Assembly: GCF_016808095.1 (NCBI RefSeq)
Contig: NC_068975.1
Location: 6,377,501-6,441,500 of the forward strand
Reading direction: 5' to 3'
Length of the DNA: 64,000 nucleotides
Source: Vigna angularis
Taxonomy: Eukaryota > Streptophyta > Magnoliopsida > Fabales > Fabaceae
Each line of letters begins with the position of its first letter. Position 1 is the stretch's first letter. Position numbers and translations under genes: made by a program. Below are positions 12,090 to 25,689 of this stretch, piece by piece. The notes beneath the pieces were generated by a model that saw nothing but the letters and a program-made list of their open reading frames with translations, did no database searches and was not told the origin of the DNA.

Positions 12090-13454
12090 TGATAACGATT
12101 GATTTCACTATTATTTGGGATTAAATTTTGATAATAAATGAACCCTTTTTTACTTAGAAACTTGCTAGTTCTCTTGTTTTGAGCTTATTTTGGTGAATAA
12201 GAGAGTTGAGGTTATACTTGAGGATTTTATCACTAATTCATTTGATTTTGTGGGAAATTGGGATGAATTGGAAGACGAGTTAAATTGTGAAGAAGTTGAA
12301 ACTCATAAAGGACAAAAAGAGCACCAGAAGGTCCGTGGGCACCCTTTTCTAGGGCCGTGGGCGCTGGTTGTCTCGCAACCATGCTTGGGCGCCCTTTTTT
12401 GGACCCTTAGCAATGAAGGTCTCGCACCCACGCCTGAGCGCCCTTTTAGGGACACTGAGCGCCAATCTTCAAGTATCGTTTCATGCCTTGGCGCCCTTCT
12501 TAGGGCACTGAGCCCCATTTCTCTCACAAGCTCACTTGAGCGCCCTGAGTAGAGGCATTGAGTGTTGGCAACATTGGCCCATGATCCAATTCAACTGTAT
12601 GTAAAGTCTTGCACGTCCTAGTGAGGGTATCTTTTGACATAAGTGACACAAATTCAGACTTTTCCAAGTCTCTAGAGGCAGAAGTGGATGCAGAAGCTCT
12701 CCTCTTTGGTTTTTAGAGTTATCTTTCATTCTCATTCCATTGTACATCTAGTTTCTCCATGACAAGGAGGAACTAAATTCAATTTGTTGTTGGGGAAGAT
12801 GTAACCTCTAAACTTTCATGTATTTGAATTAATTCCAAATTATATATGCTTCTTTCATTAATTGTTAGGGTTATTCTCCTTTGCTCTATGTTTGTTATGT
12901 TTAACTCATTCATGGCATGATTTTGGGTTTTCTTTGTTATTGACAAATACCTAGAAACCTAGAACTGGGGAATTTCTCCCAAGGGAACTATTGCCTAGAC
13001 ATAGGGATAGAACGCTTGGTTGTCTTAAGCTTCCGTTCGTAATGCAAAATTAATTATTAGGGAAGCAAGACATTATGGTCTAGTAATTAAGGATAGACTT
13101 CTTTTGCCGAGACATCAAGTTCTAAGTAATTTAGAAAGTGACATTGACATTTAATGAAGAATAATTCTTATATACATGAGAGTGATTAGGTGAAATCTAA
13201 ACTCCAACAACATTTTCATCTCATAGTTCAAACATCATCATTCATTTTTGCGTTTCTTTTCAATTGATCAAAATTGCATTCATATTTATTTTCTTTTTTT
13301 TTGCATTTACAAAACCCTTAATTATTTTTCAAAGTCTTAATGAGTTAAGTAATTACATAATTGTTTAGTGTCGTGAGTCTCTTGGGAAATGATACTTGGT
13401 CTTACCATTTATTGTTACTTGATAAGATTCGGTACACTTACCGAGATCTTAACA
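12090..13454 (+). mobile_element. Solo LTR, older TGATAACAG family, TSD CATAA
   Basis: It starts TGATAACGATT and ends ATCTTAACA. CATAA lies on both sides (12085-12089 and 13455-13459), which fixes the ends. Length is 1,365 bp. At about 12340-12570 it has roughly four copies of a GC-rich unit of about 60 bp around GGCGCCCTTTT and GGGCACTGAGCGCC. A 120-codon open frame at 12190-12552 lies over this repeat and is not taken as a gene. Confidence 0.88.
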
Positions 13455-13680
13455 CATAACATTTAGGTTTCTTTATATTTCATTTGCAATAGAGAAGAAG
13501 AAGTAAATTGGCATAGATTCTAGTTGTGTTTTAAGGTCATAACTTGTAAGTTATAGGTTTATGGGTTGCTATAGTGTTATTGATAGGATCATTGACATCC
13601 AGGGAACATTGTCCCTTAGAGCCACTCTTGTTGTTCTCGTGCCTATAATCGATAATACAAGATCTTTTCAATGAGTTTAG
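13455..13680. repeat. Flank copy 2 of the duplicated block (uninterrupted)
   Basis: 13559-13680 matches 8975-9096. It keeps AGGTTTATGGG intact where copy 1 is interrupted by the chromovirus, giving the pre-insertion sequence. Confidence 0.85.
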
Positions 13681-14571
13681 TGTAACACCCCTAACTGAGT
13701 GCCCACTTGACAATAATAAAATTCTGAAATTTACACCAAATGTTTTCATTTAAATAACATCGCGAAATAAAAACCTCAACAGATCAATCGCCTTACAGTA
13801 TAAAAATAAATCCTTACAATTCTTGAAATCCATTATTCAAAAATATAAAATAAATTTAAAACATAATAAATTCCCTAGTAGCAAATTTTCATATCTCACG
13901 TCGAGTACTCCAGCCTTGCCTTATCGTCACGGTGGTTGGTGAGAACGACGGACAACCAAGAGACAACAGTGAGAGAGAGATTTCAATTTGTTGAGAAGAA
14001 GAAGATGAACCCTTTTACGAAATAATATTTCAGAACCCGTGAAACAAAATTTGTTAGTAAAACACCCTCTACATACGATTTCATTTATGAAAACATGATT
14101 TGAAATGGACCAATCAAATGCCGCCACTTGGCATTGTCAAAAAGTTGGAAAAAATTAGTTGTTGAAGAAACATTTTCCATAAATAAAAGCAAACAATGAC
14201 AATGCTACCTACTCTAGAGACCATGAACATAAAAGAGCCTCGCATTCAACTTTTCTCTTTCCAAACACATGCACAAAAGCTATAAAATAATATTACTACC
14301 CTTACACTTTCTCTTTCATCATAAATGTTAGAAACCAATACACACAACAACCACTAGATCAAGCTCCATCCACTGATATTATAATGCAAACAATTATATT
14401 TGAGTACTCGTTCAACTCTTTTTGACAATTAATAATGTAATAAATACTAATTTACTTTTATTCACCTCTTTAAATATTTCTCAACACCATTTCATAAAAT
14501 AATTTATTATTTAATATCCAAAAATAAAATAATTAAATTAAAAGGTCATTTTATTTATACAGGTCTTACAA
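13681..14571 (-). repeat. Minus-strand gypsy LTR, compact form
   Basis: It begins TGTAACACCCCTAA and ends AGGTCTTACA, the reverse complements of LTR end and start, giving 891 bp. The first 245 bp match 9097-9345; after about 13925 the two differ completely, so this copy has a different or rearranged interior. No exact target duplication was found (ATGAG occurs at 14572-14576 and, offset by 5, at 13671-13675). Confidence 0.75.
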
Positions 14572-15832
14572 TGAGTGTTAATCAATTACCTATCTCTTAT
14601 GAATTCACAAGACGTTGCAAAAAATATATTTTAAAACACTATTCAACACCCCTTCTAGTGTTTTCTTGTGTTTTCACTTTGGTGCTTTGATGATAGCATT
14701 TTCTTGTGCGACGACCATGCGCAACTTTGTGTTTGGAGGAATGGCGATGGCTCATAAGTTGGTGGCACTGTCACAAATATGAAAAAAAAAAGCGATTTGA
14801 GTCACTTGTTGAAGAACATAGAGAATGAAGTATTGTGGAAATATCAGTGATGGCCTTGGCATGACGATGATACACAAAGAGAGAGAGGTTCAATTCGAAG
14901 AAGAGAGTGGGAATGGTGAAGGCGAAAATGAAGGAGGTCGGGGAGAAGATAGAAGGGTTGGGACGCTAAGAGCAAAAATAATTAGACGAAAAACTATAAT
15001 GAGGGTTAGGGATTTGAAATTTGAGAACCCTTTTTTTTGTCTCTATCTTTACAAGTAAAAACAAAAAGAATAAGAAATTACTTTCTATATATTAGTAATG
15101 ACTAGAAAAAATATAGAATTTTTTTCTTTATTACATAAGTGCAATCACATTCACTTTCTCTATTGATAATTATAACTACAACCAATGTAGAAAGTGTTAT
15201 CTTATTTATAATTTCGTCCTTGCATCACTTATTATATTGGGTGGATTATAATTATTATAAAAATTAGTTATAAAAAATGATTTTTGTATAAGTTTCTCTC
15301 GTCATGATTTTTTCTTTACATTATAGTTAGAAATCTTTCTTTAGAATGCAACAAGCTTTTCTTGGTGATAGGATTTCTTGATCAAAATATGCTTTATATT
15401 AAAATGTTATTATTTATGTTAAAAAATTACCGTAAAAGACATTTTAATAAGGTAGATAATCACTTTAATTTATTAGAATCATCAATAATCATAAGTATTT
15501 ATAGGGGTGTCTATTTTAATATGTTAAAATTAGATTTTGGTAGATTAAAATCTCCACATCTCTATCAACATTTTATACTTTTTTATTTAAATACATTAAT
15601 ATAGTGAATAATTAACTAATTTCATGAATAAAGGAAATTAACATATTAAAATGTAATTGAACATGATTAAAATAGACATTTTGAAATCATACAATTCTCT
15701 CACATCATATCAAAACAAAAGCTTCATAATTAATCATATGTTTTTTTGTAATATGAAATTGACAAGTACAACAGAATGTATTATAACCAATGATTAACTA
15801 TTGAAATGAAAATAAGAAAAAATATTAACTAT
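14572..15832. other. No gene seen; AT-rich spacer before the F-box gene
   Basis: Contains short open frames such as 14825-15058 (77 codons, Glu/Arg-rich, no recognised domain). The last few hundred bases are the 3' flank of the minus-strand gene ending at 15833. Confidence 0.6.
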
Positions 15833-17852
15833 TTATTCTTTTTCAATTCTAATGAGACTTTCCTTATAAACAACTAATTGGGAAAAACGACCTTGTACGT
15901 TGACACCAAGCTTTTGCAATACATGGGTACTTAAATCAAACCAGGCAAGATCACCATCATCTGTTTGGAAGAGTACATCACTCATATTTCCTATTCCAAT
16001 AGGAAATCTAATGTATGGTATGGGTCCAAAAACAAGGAGTTTAGTCCATGTTTCCTTCTTACCAACTTCAATCAGAATTGATACGTAAAAGGTTGTTGTT
16101 TGTGCATAATTTGATATCAAAGCAATTGATCCATTTAAGAGAAATAATTCTCTGTTCACCAAATACATTTCAAAATTATCATATGCATCCATGGGTATGT
16201 CTAAAGGTGGGGGGGTCATCATCCACACATTATTGATCAAGTCAAATGATACTAAGTGTTCAATAAATTGGTCTTGATAACCCCACCAATGACACATTCC
16301 CTCCAAGTAAAATTTATTATTAACCTCAGTACACACAGGTATACCTCCACCAAATTGAAGGTTTGTCCAAGAGTTACTTCTTAGGCTATACATCTCCCAC
16401 ACACATCCCGCGGTGAAACGATCATGTGCTAACTTATCATCATCATCATCATCATCGGTAACAGCAAGAAATGTTAGTTTCCTAATCACCTTATAGTCAT
16501 TTCTAACACAATCATAGCCAAATCCATGATACAAAATGACAACATCAATATAATCTGGTACATAATCAAATGGACTAGGAGGAATGACCATGAATTCATT
16601 GATAGTTGGGTTCCACAAATATGCATGTTGTCGTCTATATTGTGCTTGTAGGCAAAAAATTCCATGAATACTTGAAGAACCTAAAATATACAATTGCCCA
16701 ATGATATCTGGAAATTGACTTGGCCAAGGTAATTTTTCCATATTTTGAAACCTCTCACCAGAAGATAAAAATAACGACGATTTGCTAAGATTCTGATGAA
16801 CTTGAGTGAGATTCAAAAAGATACATTCATCTCCATAGTATGAGTGATAATTGCGTATGAAGTTATTACGAAAGAGGTTCATAAAATGAGAATTTTCAAA
16901 CAAGAGCGTCCATGATCTTCGTACACATCCAAATCTCTTGAGAGATTTCAAAGGTAGTTTAGAAAGAATAGAGGGTACAAGATCATCAAGTACGTGATTC
17001 ATATGCCTTTGAGCTAAAAAATTATTGTCTCTCTCTTGGTTTTGGAACCAAATGTTAATAAGTTGCCAATAATCTTTGTTGTTCTCATTCGATAGGTAAA
17101 TTTGGTGGGAAATGTGTTGGCAATTTTTAATAATGAGATTCCTTATGGTGGTCTCTTCCAAGTACTCCAACTGTTAAATAAAATGAGTAAACAAAAAAAA
17201 TAATAACAAAAACGTGAATGAGATAATTTGTGAACCTGGTTATCATAGAGGAAGAGGGTGATATTTGTTCCCCTTGAAGGTTGTTGGGCATTGATGTCCT
17301 TGGTAACAATGAAGGAGGCATCTGGTTGAGATTCCCAGATATATTGATCATGGTCATTGTGCTTAGAGGTGACAATAACCTTGTAGGCAACCAAATAAGC
17401 AGAGTAGAAGCCAACTCCCAAATTATATGCCAAATCTAAAATAAACACATACAAATTTTACAATTAATAAGTATGCAATAAAATTGCAAATGAATATGAA
17501 AAATAGGCACCATCCTACCTTCCTTTGTCAACCCAATACCAAAGTCGATGATGGAAAGTGTTTTGTTAGCCTTGTGGGGAACCAATCTTATCAACCGATC
17601 ATCTGAAATGATTTTGTGTGTATTTCCCTCAAATTGAACTTGATCTAAAGCCTGTGTATACATGCAATGATCGATAAGACTAATATAAAATAAATGTACA
17701 AATAAAAACCAAATCAAAGGATTACTTACATTCGAAGCATTATTGATAAGTTCACGAAGGAATACTTCTTTATTAGAATAAAAGGTCTTGTTCATTTGTC
17801 TTAATGCCAGACTCATCACATCCTTGAATACAAGCATCTCATCATTTGCCAT
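15833..17852 (-). CDS. HSP90 N-domain / F-box / F-box-associated domain fusion protein (4 exons)
   Basis: Four exons give 597 aa: 17852-17730, 17651-17519, 17435-17236, 17170-15833. All junctions are GT/AG (donors GTAAGT, GTAGGA, GTTCAC; acceptors ACACAG, TTTTAG, AACAG) and the phases 0, 1, 0 fit. Residues 1-182 match the HSP90 N-terminal ATP-binding domain: [18 protein letters not shown] (E34, N38), [12 protein letters not shown] (D77), [25 protein letters not shown]. The segment between DLAYNLG and GVGFYSA, about 35-40 residues holding the ATP lid, is missing. Residues 210-255 are an F-box ([26 protein letters not shown]), which in SCF ligases binds SKP1. Residues about 317-592 resemble the F-box-associated domain of legume F-box families ([20 protein letters not shown]), with a seven-Asp run at 391-397. 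HSP90 sequence continues without a break from exon 3 into exon 4, the F-box exon. Domain calls are sure; function and expression are inferred. Confidence 0.85.
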
Positions 17853-17920
17853 TAGAGTAGATTCAAAATAATAGCAAACCAAAGGAACTCAATTCAACAA
17901 AAGAAAACTCGTCAACCACT

Positions 17921-17926
17921 TTTATA
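17921..17926 (-). promoter_or_regulatory. Probable TATA box of the HSP90/F-box gene
   Basis: On the minus strand AAATATAAAAG lies about 70 bases before the ATG at 17852, a normal plant TATA spacing leaving a 5' leader of about 40 nt. A diverged copy of this stretch is at about 19300-19320. Confidence 0.55.
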
Positions 17927-17935
17927 TTTATTTAT

Positions 17936-20068
<2,133 letters not shown>

Positions 20069-23000
20069 TGTCAAGGGTTTTTAAGAAATTCTACTAATAT
20101 TTACCAATTTGAAATTTCCTAAAATAACTTTTTATTTTCCCTTTTTTTTTATAATTTATAATGTTTTTAATTTAGTCATTCATCTCTTTATCTAATGCTC
20201 TTATGAGGAAAACCTTTTTCATTCGTTTATAATCGGATGCAAGTTTCTCTATAATTCAGCTATAATGTCTTAACGTTCGGTTCTCTTAAAAGTATTAGGT
20301 TTGATGCATAGTTTGTAAGAGTAATCATAAGTGTTCAGATTAAGTTGTAAGTATTTGTCTTAGGTTGTACCGTTCGATCTCGTGTTAAGAATAGATAAAT
20401 CCTCGTTCGGTCTTGTTTGGTGGTTAGTAAAATATCGTTCAGTCTTGCTTTGAGGATAGTAGAATATCGTTCGGTCTTACTTTAAGTGATTGATCCTATC
20501 AAAGTATTCGAATTTAGGTGAGCATTCATTTTTGGAAGTATTAGGCTTAATTATATTGTTCTACCCTTAAAGGTGTTCGGCTCATTCTTGAGCCTTACTT
20601 GTTAAATGATCGTTCGGTCATATTTGTAGGTTGTATTGATTTTTTCCGTTATATTGTTGTCAGGGGTTGTAATGTTTAACGTTCGGTTTTCTTCTATGGA
20701 ATTTTAGTTGATCTTACAAGGTTTATTTCAAGTTTTGATTCTGGTTGTTTATTATAGTATTGATATATTATGTATGATAACTTATATTGGTGTTCAAGTG
20801 AGGTTGATATTTCATGTAACATGGAAGAGAATTCCAAGGAGGAATGTCTTAGCGTAAAGTATGTTGTTGTGGTAAAAGTATGAATACGGACAGTGAAATT
20901 CACGGTGTTCATCCTGATATTATGATGATTATCAGTTCTGAAGTAGAGATGGGTAATTCATTGTGTGAGAATGACAGGAGGTCCTAACCCATAGGTTCTT
21001 GGGTGAGTTATAACGGACTAATCTCGGGTGGCAGCGGATGGTTTTCCAGTTACTACACCACCTGGGTACACGAACAACCTCAAGCTACATATTCATACAA
21101 TCCGGATGGTCAAGTCAGGTGTTCGGTTTATGCATGTAATATGGGGCTAAATTTGTATATGTCTATAATCATTGGTTTTGGTATGTTATAGTGTTCAATT
21201 TTGTATTGTTTATGCTTATACTAATTGTATGTGTGTATACCCAATTAAATTTTAGTAGCTTACTGATGAATCATTATTTTCTTCACTTCACTTAGTTTAT
21301 TGTGCTAGAATTAATTAGGGAATTGTGCATAATTGTTCAGTATTTTCCCATTTTACTGAATTAAGCTTAATCCGATCAGAAATTCTTATTTTAATTAATT
21401 TGAATTATCTGAGACTAATTATTTACATTATTGAGTGCAGGGAAAATTCTGCAAATATTCTAGGACATTTGGAAGAAGATTAATTTGCACACTGTATTAT
21501 TTACTTGGAAGGAGCTGCACCACATTGATTTATTTTTTTGTGTGTTGAAATAGAAAATTTAATTTGGAACTACTACATACTTCACGTCCAAGAGAAGTCC
21601 AAGGAAATGCTAAAATTTTTGATACTTTATCAATTAATTGAAGAAAGAAGGATGCCATCATCTAAGGTTGGAATTCTCGGTCTTATTGTAGCAAGCATTA
21701 CATGTATTGAATGGAAAAGAGGAAGGGACCACTTGAAGCTCACGGTTTTTAGTTGGAAAATAACAAGTGTGCTGCCACATTCTCAAAGTGAATGCCACGG
21801 CCATACCAAACCATCCACATAAATCTTCTTCCTTGTAAAGCAAATGGAAAGTGGGAGCCACCTTTGGAGAATTCTTTTTGGCTTGGAGAATGAAGTGTGT
21901 ACGCATATGATGAAGATGGATGGAAATGAAGGGGACCGCATCCAACAATTAACAAGAAAGAAGTGGCCACATTGGAAATGAATTCACGGAAGAAGTTAAT
22001 GGCCTTGCAAGCATTTAGCAAAGTGGGAGCCACCATGTTGGAAAGTTCATGACAAAACATAAAGCTTGGAAAATTAATTTTGGGAAGGGGCCACCAAGTG
22101 AAAAGCTCACGGCCATTCATTTTGGCAAAGTATATATCAAAAAGAAATGAAGGAGGCAGTAAAACATAATTGGAGGGGACCACAAGTGCACCAACGGTTC
22201 TCAAATAATTTGGAAGATAATTTATCATGAAATGAAACTCATGGCACACACAAAAGAATTTTCTTTCTCTTTACAAGTGAGTGGGAAACAACATATTATG
22301 AAGGGGCCACCATACTTATTCTTTCTGAAACATTATTTTCAATTACCTTGGCCTTGGAGAAGAGCATACGGTGTTGTCCCAAGGAAATACCATTTCACTT
22401 TGCTGGAAAACACACACGGTGATGAAGAGCTAAGCCACGTCCAAGGAAGTTCCGGCAGCTGCTCTAGCAGAAGAATAGAAGCAGCTTCACGTCCAGCCTC
22501 CTTGCATCCAGATCTTCAAACAGCAGCCCCTCCATTCTTCTCCAACACGGCAGAAGCTTGCACACAGCTATCTCCACGTTGCAGCATCCAGGAAGCTCAC
22601 GGTTGAAGGGAGAGAAACCCGCGGAGAATGAGAGTGAACGGGAACGTGGAAGGAGAAGAGGATGAGCAGAGTGGAGTCCAGCAAGTGTCTCGGCCAGGAA
22701 GAAACTCTTCACGCAGCAGCATCACAGCCTGGTTCGCTTGAGTAAGAGACGCACACAGCAGCTTGAAGGTACCGTCCAGCATGCTGAGTTTGAAGAAGTC
22801 CAGCCACACATCTAGGAGCATCACGGCCTTGGCAGCAGAGGAGGTGCTCACGGTGCAGCAGCCACACGCAAGAAGTCAAACGTCCAAGCAACCACCACCT
22901 TGCAGCTTTCATTCTTCAATTCACGGTGCATTCCCACACTACACATTCACTACATTTGGAGGGGACCATGTTGAAAGAAAAGAAGCTCACGGTTTCTACA

Positions 23001-24578
23001 TCTCACGGTTTGTCAACTCTTTGGAATATAAAAAGAGTTTGTGTGCACGGTGATGGATGGGAGCAGTCACGGTTGGAGCAGCAGTCCAGCATCCTCCACC
23101 ATTCCAGCAACTTGGTTGCAATCCAGCAGAGGGAGTAGCTACCGAAAAGAGAAGAGTTATGATGTTCTCCATCCAGCTGATCCAGCACCTTCACGATCCA
23201 GCAAAGAGGGAGCTGTTGCTGCCACTTCCAGGAGGTGTTCACGGTGATCTTTGTTTTAGAAGAAAGAATACACATTAGTCTTGAATTAATTTGATGGAAA
23301 GTAGATCTGGAATGTGGAAGCAAAGAGGAGAAATGGCACGGCCAAACATAGCATACAGCAGTCACATTTCACGGCTTGCTAATTGGAGGAGCAAAAGGAT
23401 GATGTGCTGGAATGGTGTGCAAGAGGACAAGATTGAGGGGTCCTCACCCTATTTTCTCACGGACAGAAAACTATTGCTCAGCATGCAAGGAAAATAGGCT
23501 CACGGGTTCTCAGTTTTGGCTATAAAAGAAGCAAGCATCCAGAGGAAAAACTCAGTAGATTTAGGAGTAGGAGTAGTGTGGTGTAGAGAGCAATTTACGT
23601 TTGAGCTTTCATTTTTCCCCCTCCCCCTTTGGGGGGTTTTGGGTTTGTTTTCCAGTTTGTTTTTCAGTTAAATTTTAATTTACAGTGTGTTTTCTTGAAC
23701 TCTATTTTCATCTGCGAATTACTTTGCAATTTATAATTTCATCTGCACGTTTAAAGCTTTGATCAAATCATTGCCATTTTCTAATTTACTGCAAGTTTCT
23801 GCTCAAATCAATTTCATCTCACTTCATGCCTTATTTCAAATTGCACATTTTAAATTCCGTCAAAAGTTTATTTGTTTTGCAATTTAGCTATTTCTGAATT
23901 TACCATTTTCTGAATTTACCGTTTCCTGCACATTACTGTTTCTGCGATTTACGTTTTTCAGTTTTACTTTTACTGTACTGCTTGATTTACATTTTCATCA
24001 ACTTTATTTTTACTGCATTTATTTAATTTTCTGCATCAAAACATTCACAACCCCCCCACTTCATGTTAAAATCTAAGACTTGAACCACCACAATATTGGT
24101 CCTTGAGAGACGACCTAGGAGTCACTTCCTAGTCTATACTGCATTCCTTTATGCTCAACTTTTTGCGAGAGGCGCGACCCTCTCGTCACTTACCCTTATT
24201 TCCTGTTTTTATCCTTGTTGTCGTTCGGTTTTCTATTACAATGATCATCCTTGTTTGATGTGAGCAGAAGGTGAAGAGTTTACGTTGGAGCAAGAGCTGG
24301 ACGGTGAGACTCCTGCTGAATAGGTGATGATCGTTCAGTCATATTAGTGTAGATACTTTTGGTGAATCGTTCGGTCACTATTTTGTTTTGTAAATATAAC
24401 CTTTCGATTATATGTGTTTAGTTTGATAGTAGTGTAGGAAACTCTTGTAAAGTTTTAAATTTTATGGTTATTTTGTAATAATTGTAAGTTTAACTTTATT
24501 AATGCAGTAATTGTTCTATCATATTATTAAATGATGACACCTGTATTTAGTTATGTGCTATATTTTTGGGGTGTTACA
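20069..24578 (+). repeat. Gypsy-type LTR split by a nested solo LTR
   Basis: The right end TTTTGGGGTGTTACA (to 24578) is a typical gypsy LTR end. The left end is uncertain; TGTCAAGGG at 20069 is a candidate, but the 5-base flanks (CTAAG, AAAGT) do not match. The body has CGTTCGGTC motifs repeated at 20400-20480, 20610 and 24340-24375, on both sides of the nested LTR. A stretch near 21000-21110 (ATCTCGGGTGGCAGCGGATG) is the usual middle of such LTRs. No internal coding region is attached. Confidence 0.7.
21264..24188 (+). mobile_element. Solo LTR, 2.9 kb, Athila/Tat-like family, TSD CTTAC
   Basis: Ends are TGATGAATCATT and CCCTCTCGTCA, flanked by CTTAC at 21259-21263 and 24189-24193. The terminal 130 bp (GGTCCTTGAGAGACGACCTA, GAGTCACTTCCTA) match, in reverse complement, the LTR at 53718, and the first 150 bp match 50190-50399 in reverse complement. 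The interior at 22430-23250 is unusually GC-rich for the region and full of CAGCA and CACGG words; several overlapping 60-130 codon frames there have no domain and are rejected. Confidence 0.92.
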
Positions 24579-25689
24579 AAAGTAATGCAACATGCATGAG
24601 AAAGGAATGGGTTGTGTTGCCCTCACGTGTGGCAGAAGGGATGAAGTCTCTCTCTCTTGGATTTGTTTAGCTGTTGTAGAGTTTAGTGGGTCCCAGGTGG
24701 GCATTTGACCAATAAGATTGAGAATTATTTATGGAAGCAGCTTCACACTTCAAGTGAGAGTTCTCCACAAATCAGAATAGATGCAGCGGAATGAATTGAT
24801 GAAGGAAGATGCAGGTGCACACCAAGTGTTTGTGAAATGGTTCAGTGTAGGTTTGGTGAGTGCATGACGTTTCCAAAGCTCAGAAGGCCTTCTAAAGGGG
24901 AAAGAAGTTAGAGGATAAGAGATTTGAACTCTAAGGATAAGTATGGAGCTAACTCAACAACATTTCATTATCTCTTCAAAGTTGAAATTTACATAGAGAT
25001 GAGCCTCTCTTTTATAGGTGAAGAGAGGACTCTATAGTTGATCTACTAAGGTCTAGAGAATGAAAAAAAAATGTGTTGAAGATGTAATTCAAGCTTAGCT
25101 CGCAAGTCTCACATGAAACACATTAAAAACATATTTTTCAAAGTTGAATTCTCGTCTGTTTTGACTGGCCGTAGGCTAGCCGTGAGCGCCTAATTCTCTC
25201 CCCAAACAAATTTTATTGGCTAACCAATCAACTCTGGGGCCCACCATACATACCCTGTCATTACGTTGCATGCTAAAAAAAGCGAATGAAATTCTCAAAC
25301 CTAATTAGTAATTCCTTGGGCCCACCTGCGGCCGCACCTTACCAACACAAGTAAAACAAAATATTATAAATCTTCTCCGAGCCGTGGAAATCGAAGACGA
25401 GCGTGCAGCAGTGCCTTCCCAAGGTCAACCATCCCAACCACTGAACCAAATCACTTTAATTGCTATAATACTACAAACGTTAATATATAAACCTTCTTTA
25501 ACAGATTTCGTAAATTTAATAATAAACCTAAATTCAATTCAATTCCATTCAATCCACCACAATTTCATCATCCACTAACATACCATAATTAAATATTTAC
25601 TTTTGGAAATATTAAAATAAAAATAAAATAAATTTTTATTTTAATCGAGTTTTACACAATGCACTATAAAGATATAGGTTTTTACAGCA
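24579..25689. other. No gene seen
   Basis: Unclassified DNA between two LTR remnants. Short frames only, for example 25384-25578. A NotI-like GCGGCCGC occurs near 25328. I recognise no element ends here. Confidence 0.5.

Noticed and set aside
12190..12552. 120-codon plus-strand frame as a gene
   Set aside because: It lies within a solo LTR and spans the GC-rich 60-bp repeat; no domain.
14572..14576. ATGAG as target duplication of the LTR 13681-14571
   Set aside because: The left ATGAG is 5 bases away from the LTR start (13671-13675), so the pair does not abut the element on both sides.
17127..17882. HSP90 fragment as a separate pseudogene upstream of an independent F-box gene
   Set aside because: HSP90 similarity continues across the last intron into the F-box exon in frame, all splice sites are canonical, and no stops occur, so a single gene is the simpler reading.
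22232..23497. Cluster of overlapping 60-130 codon frames on both strands as host genes
   Set aside because: They lie inside a solo LTR with exact target duplication, have no recognised domain, and arise from locally high GC content.
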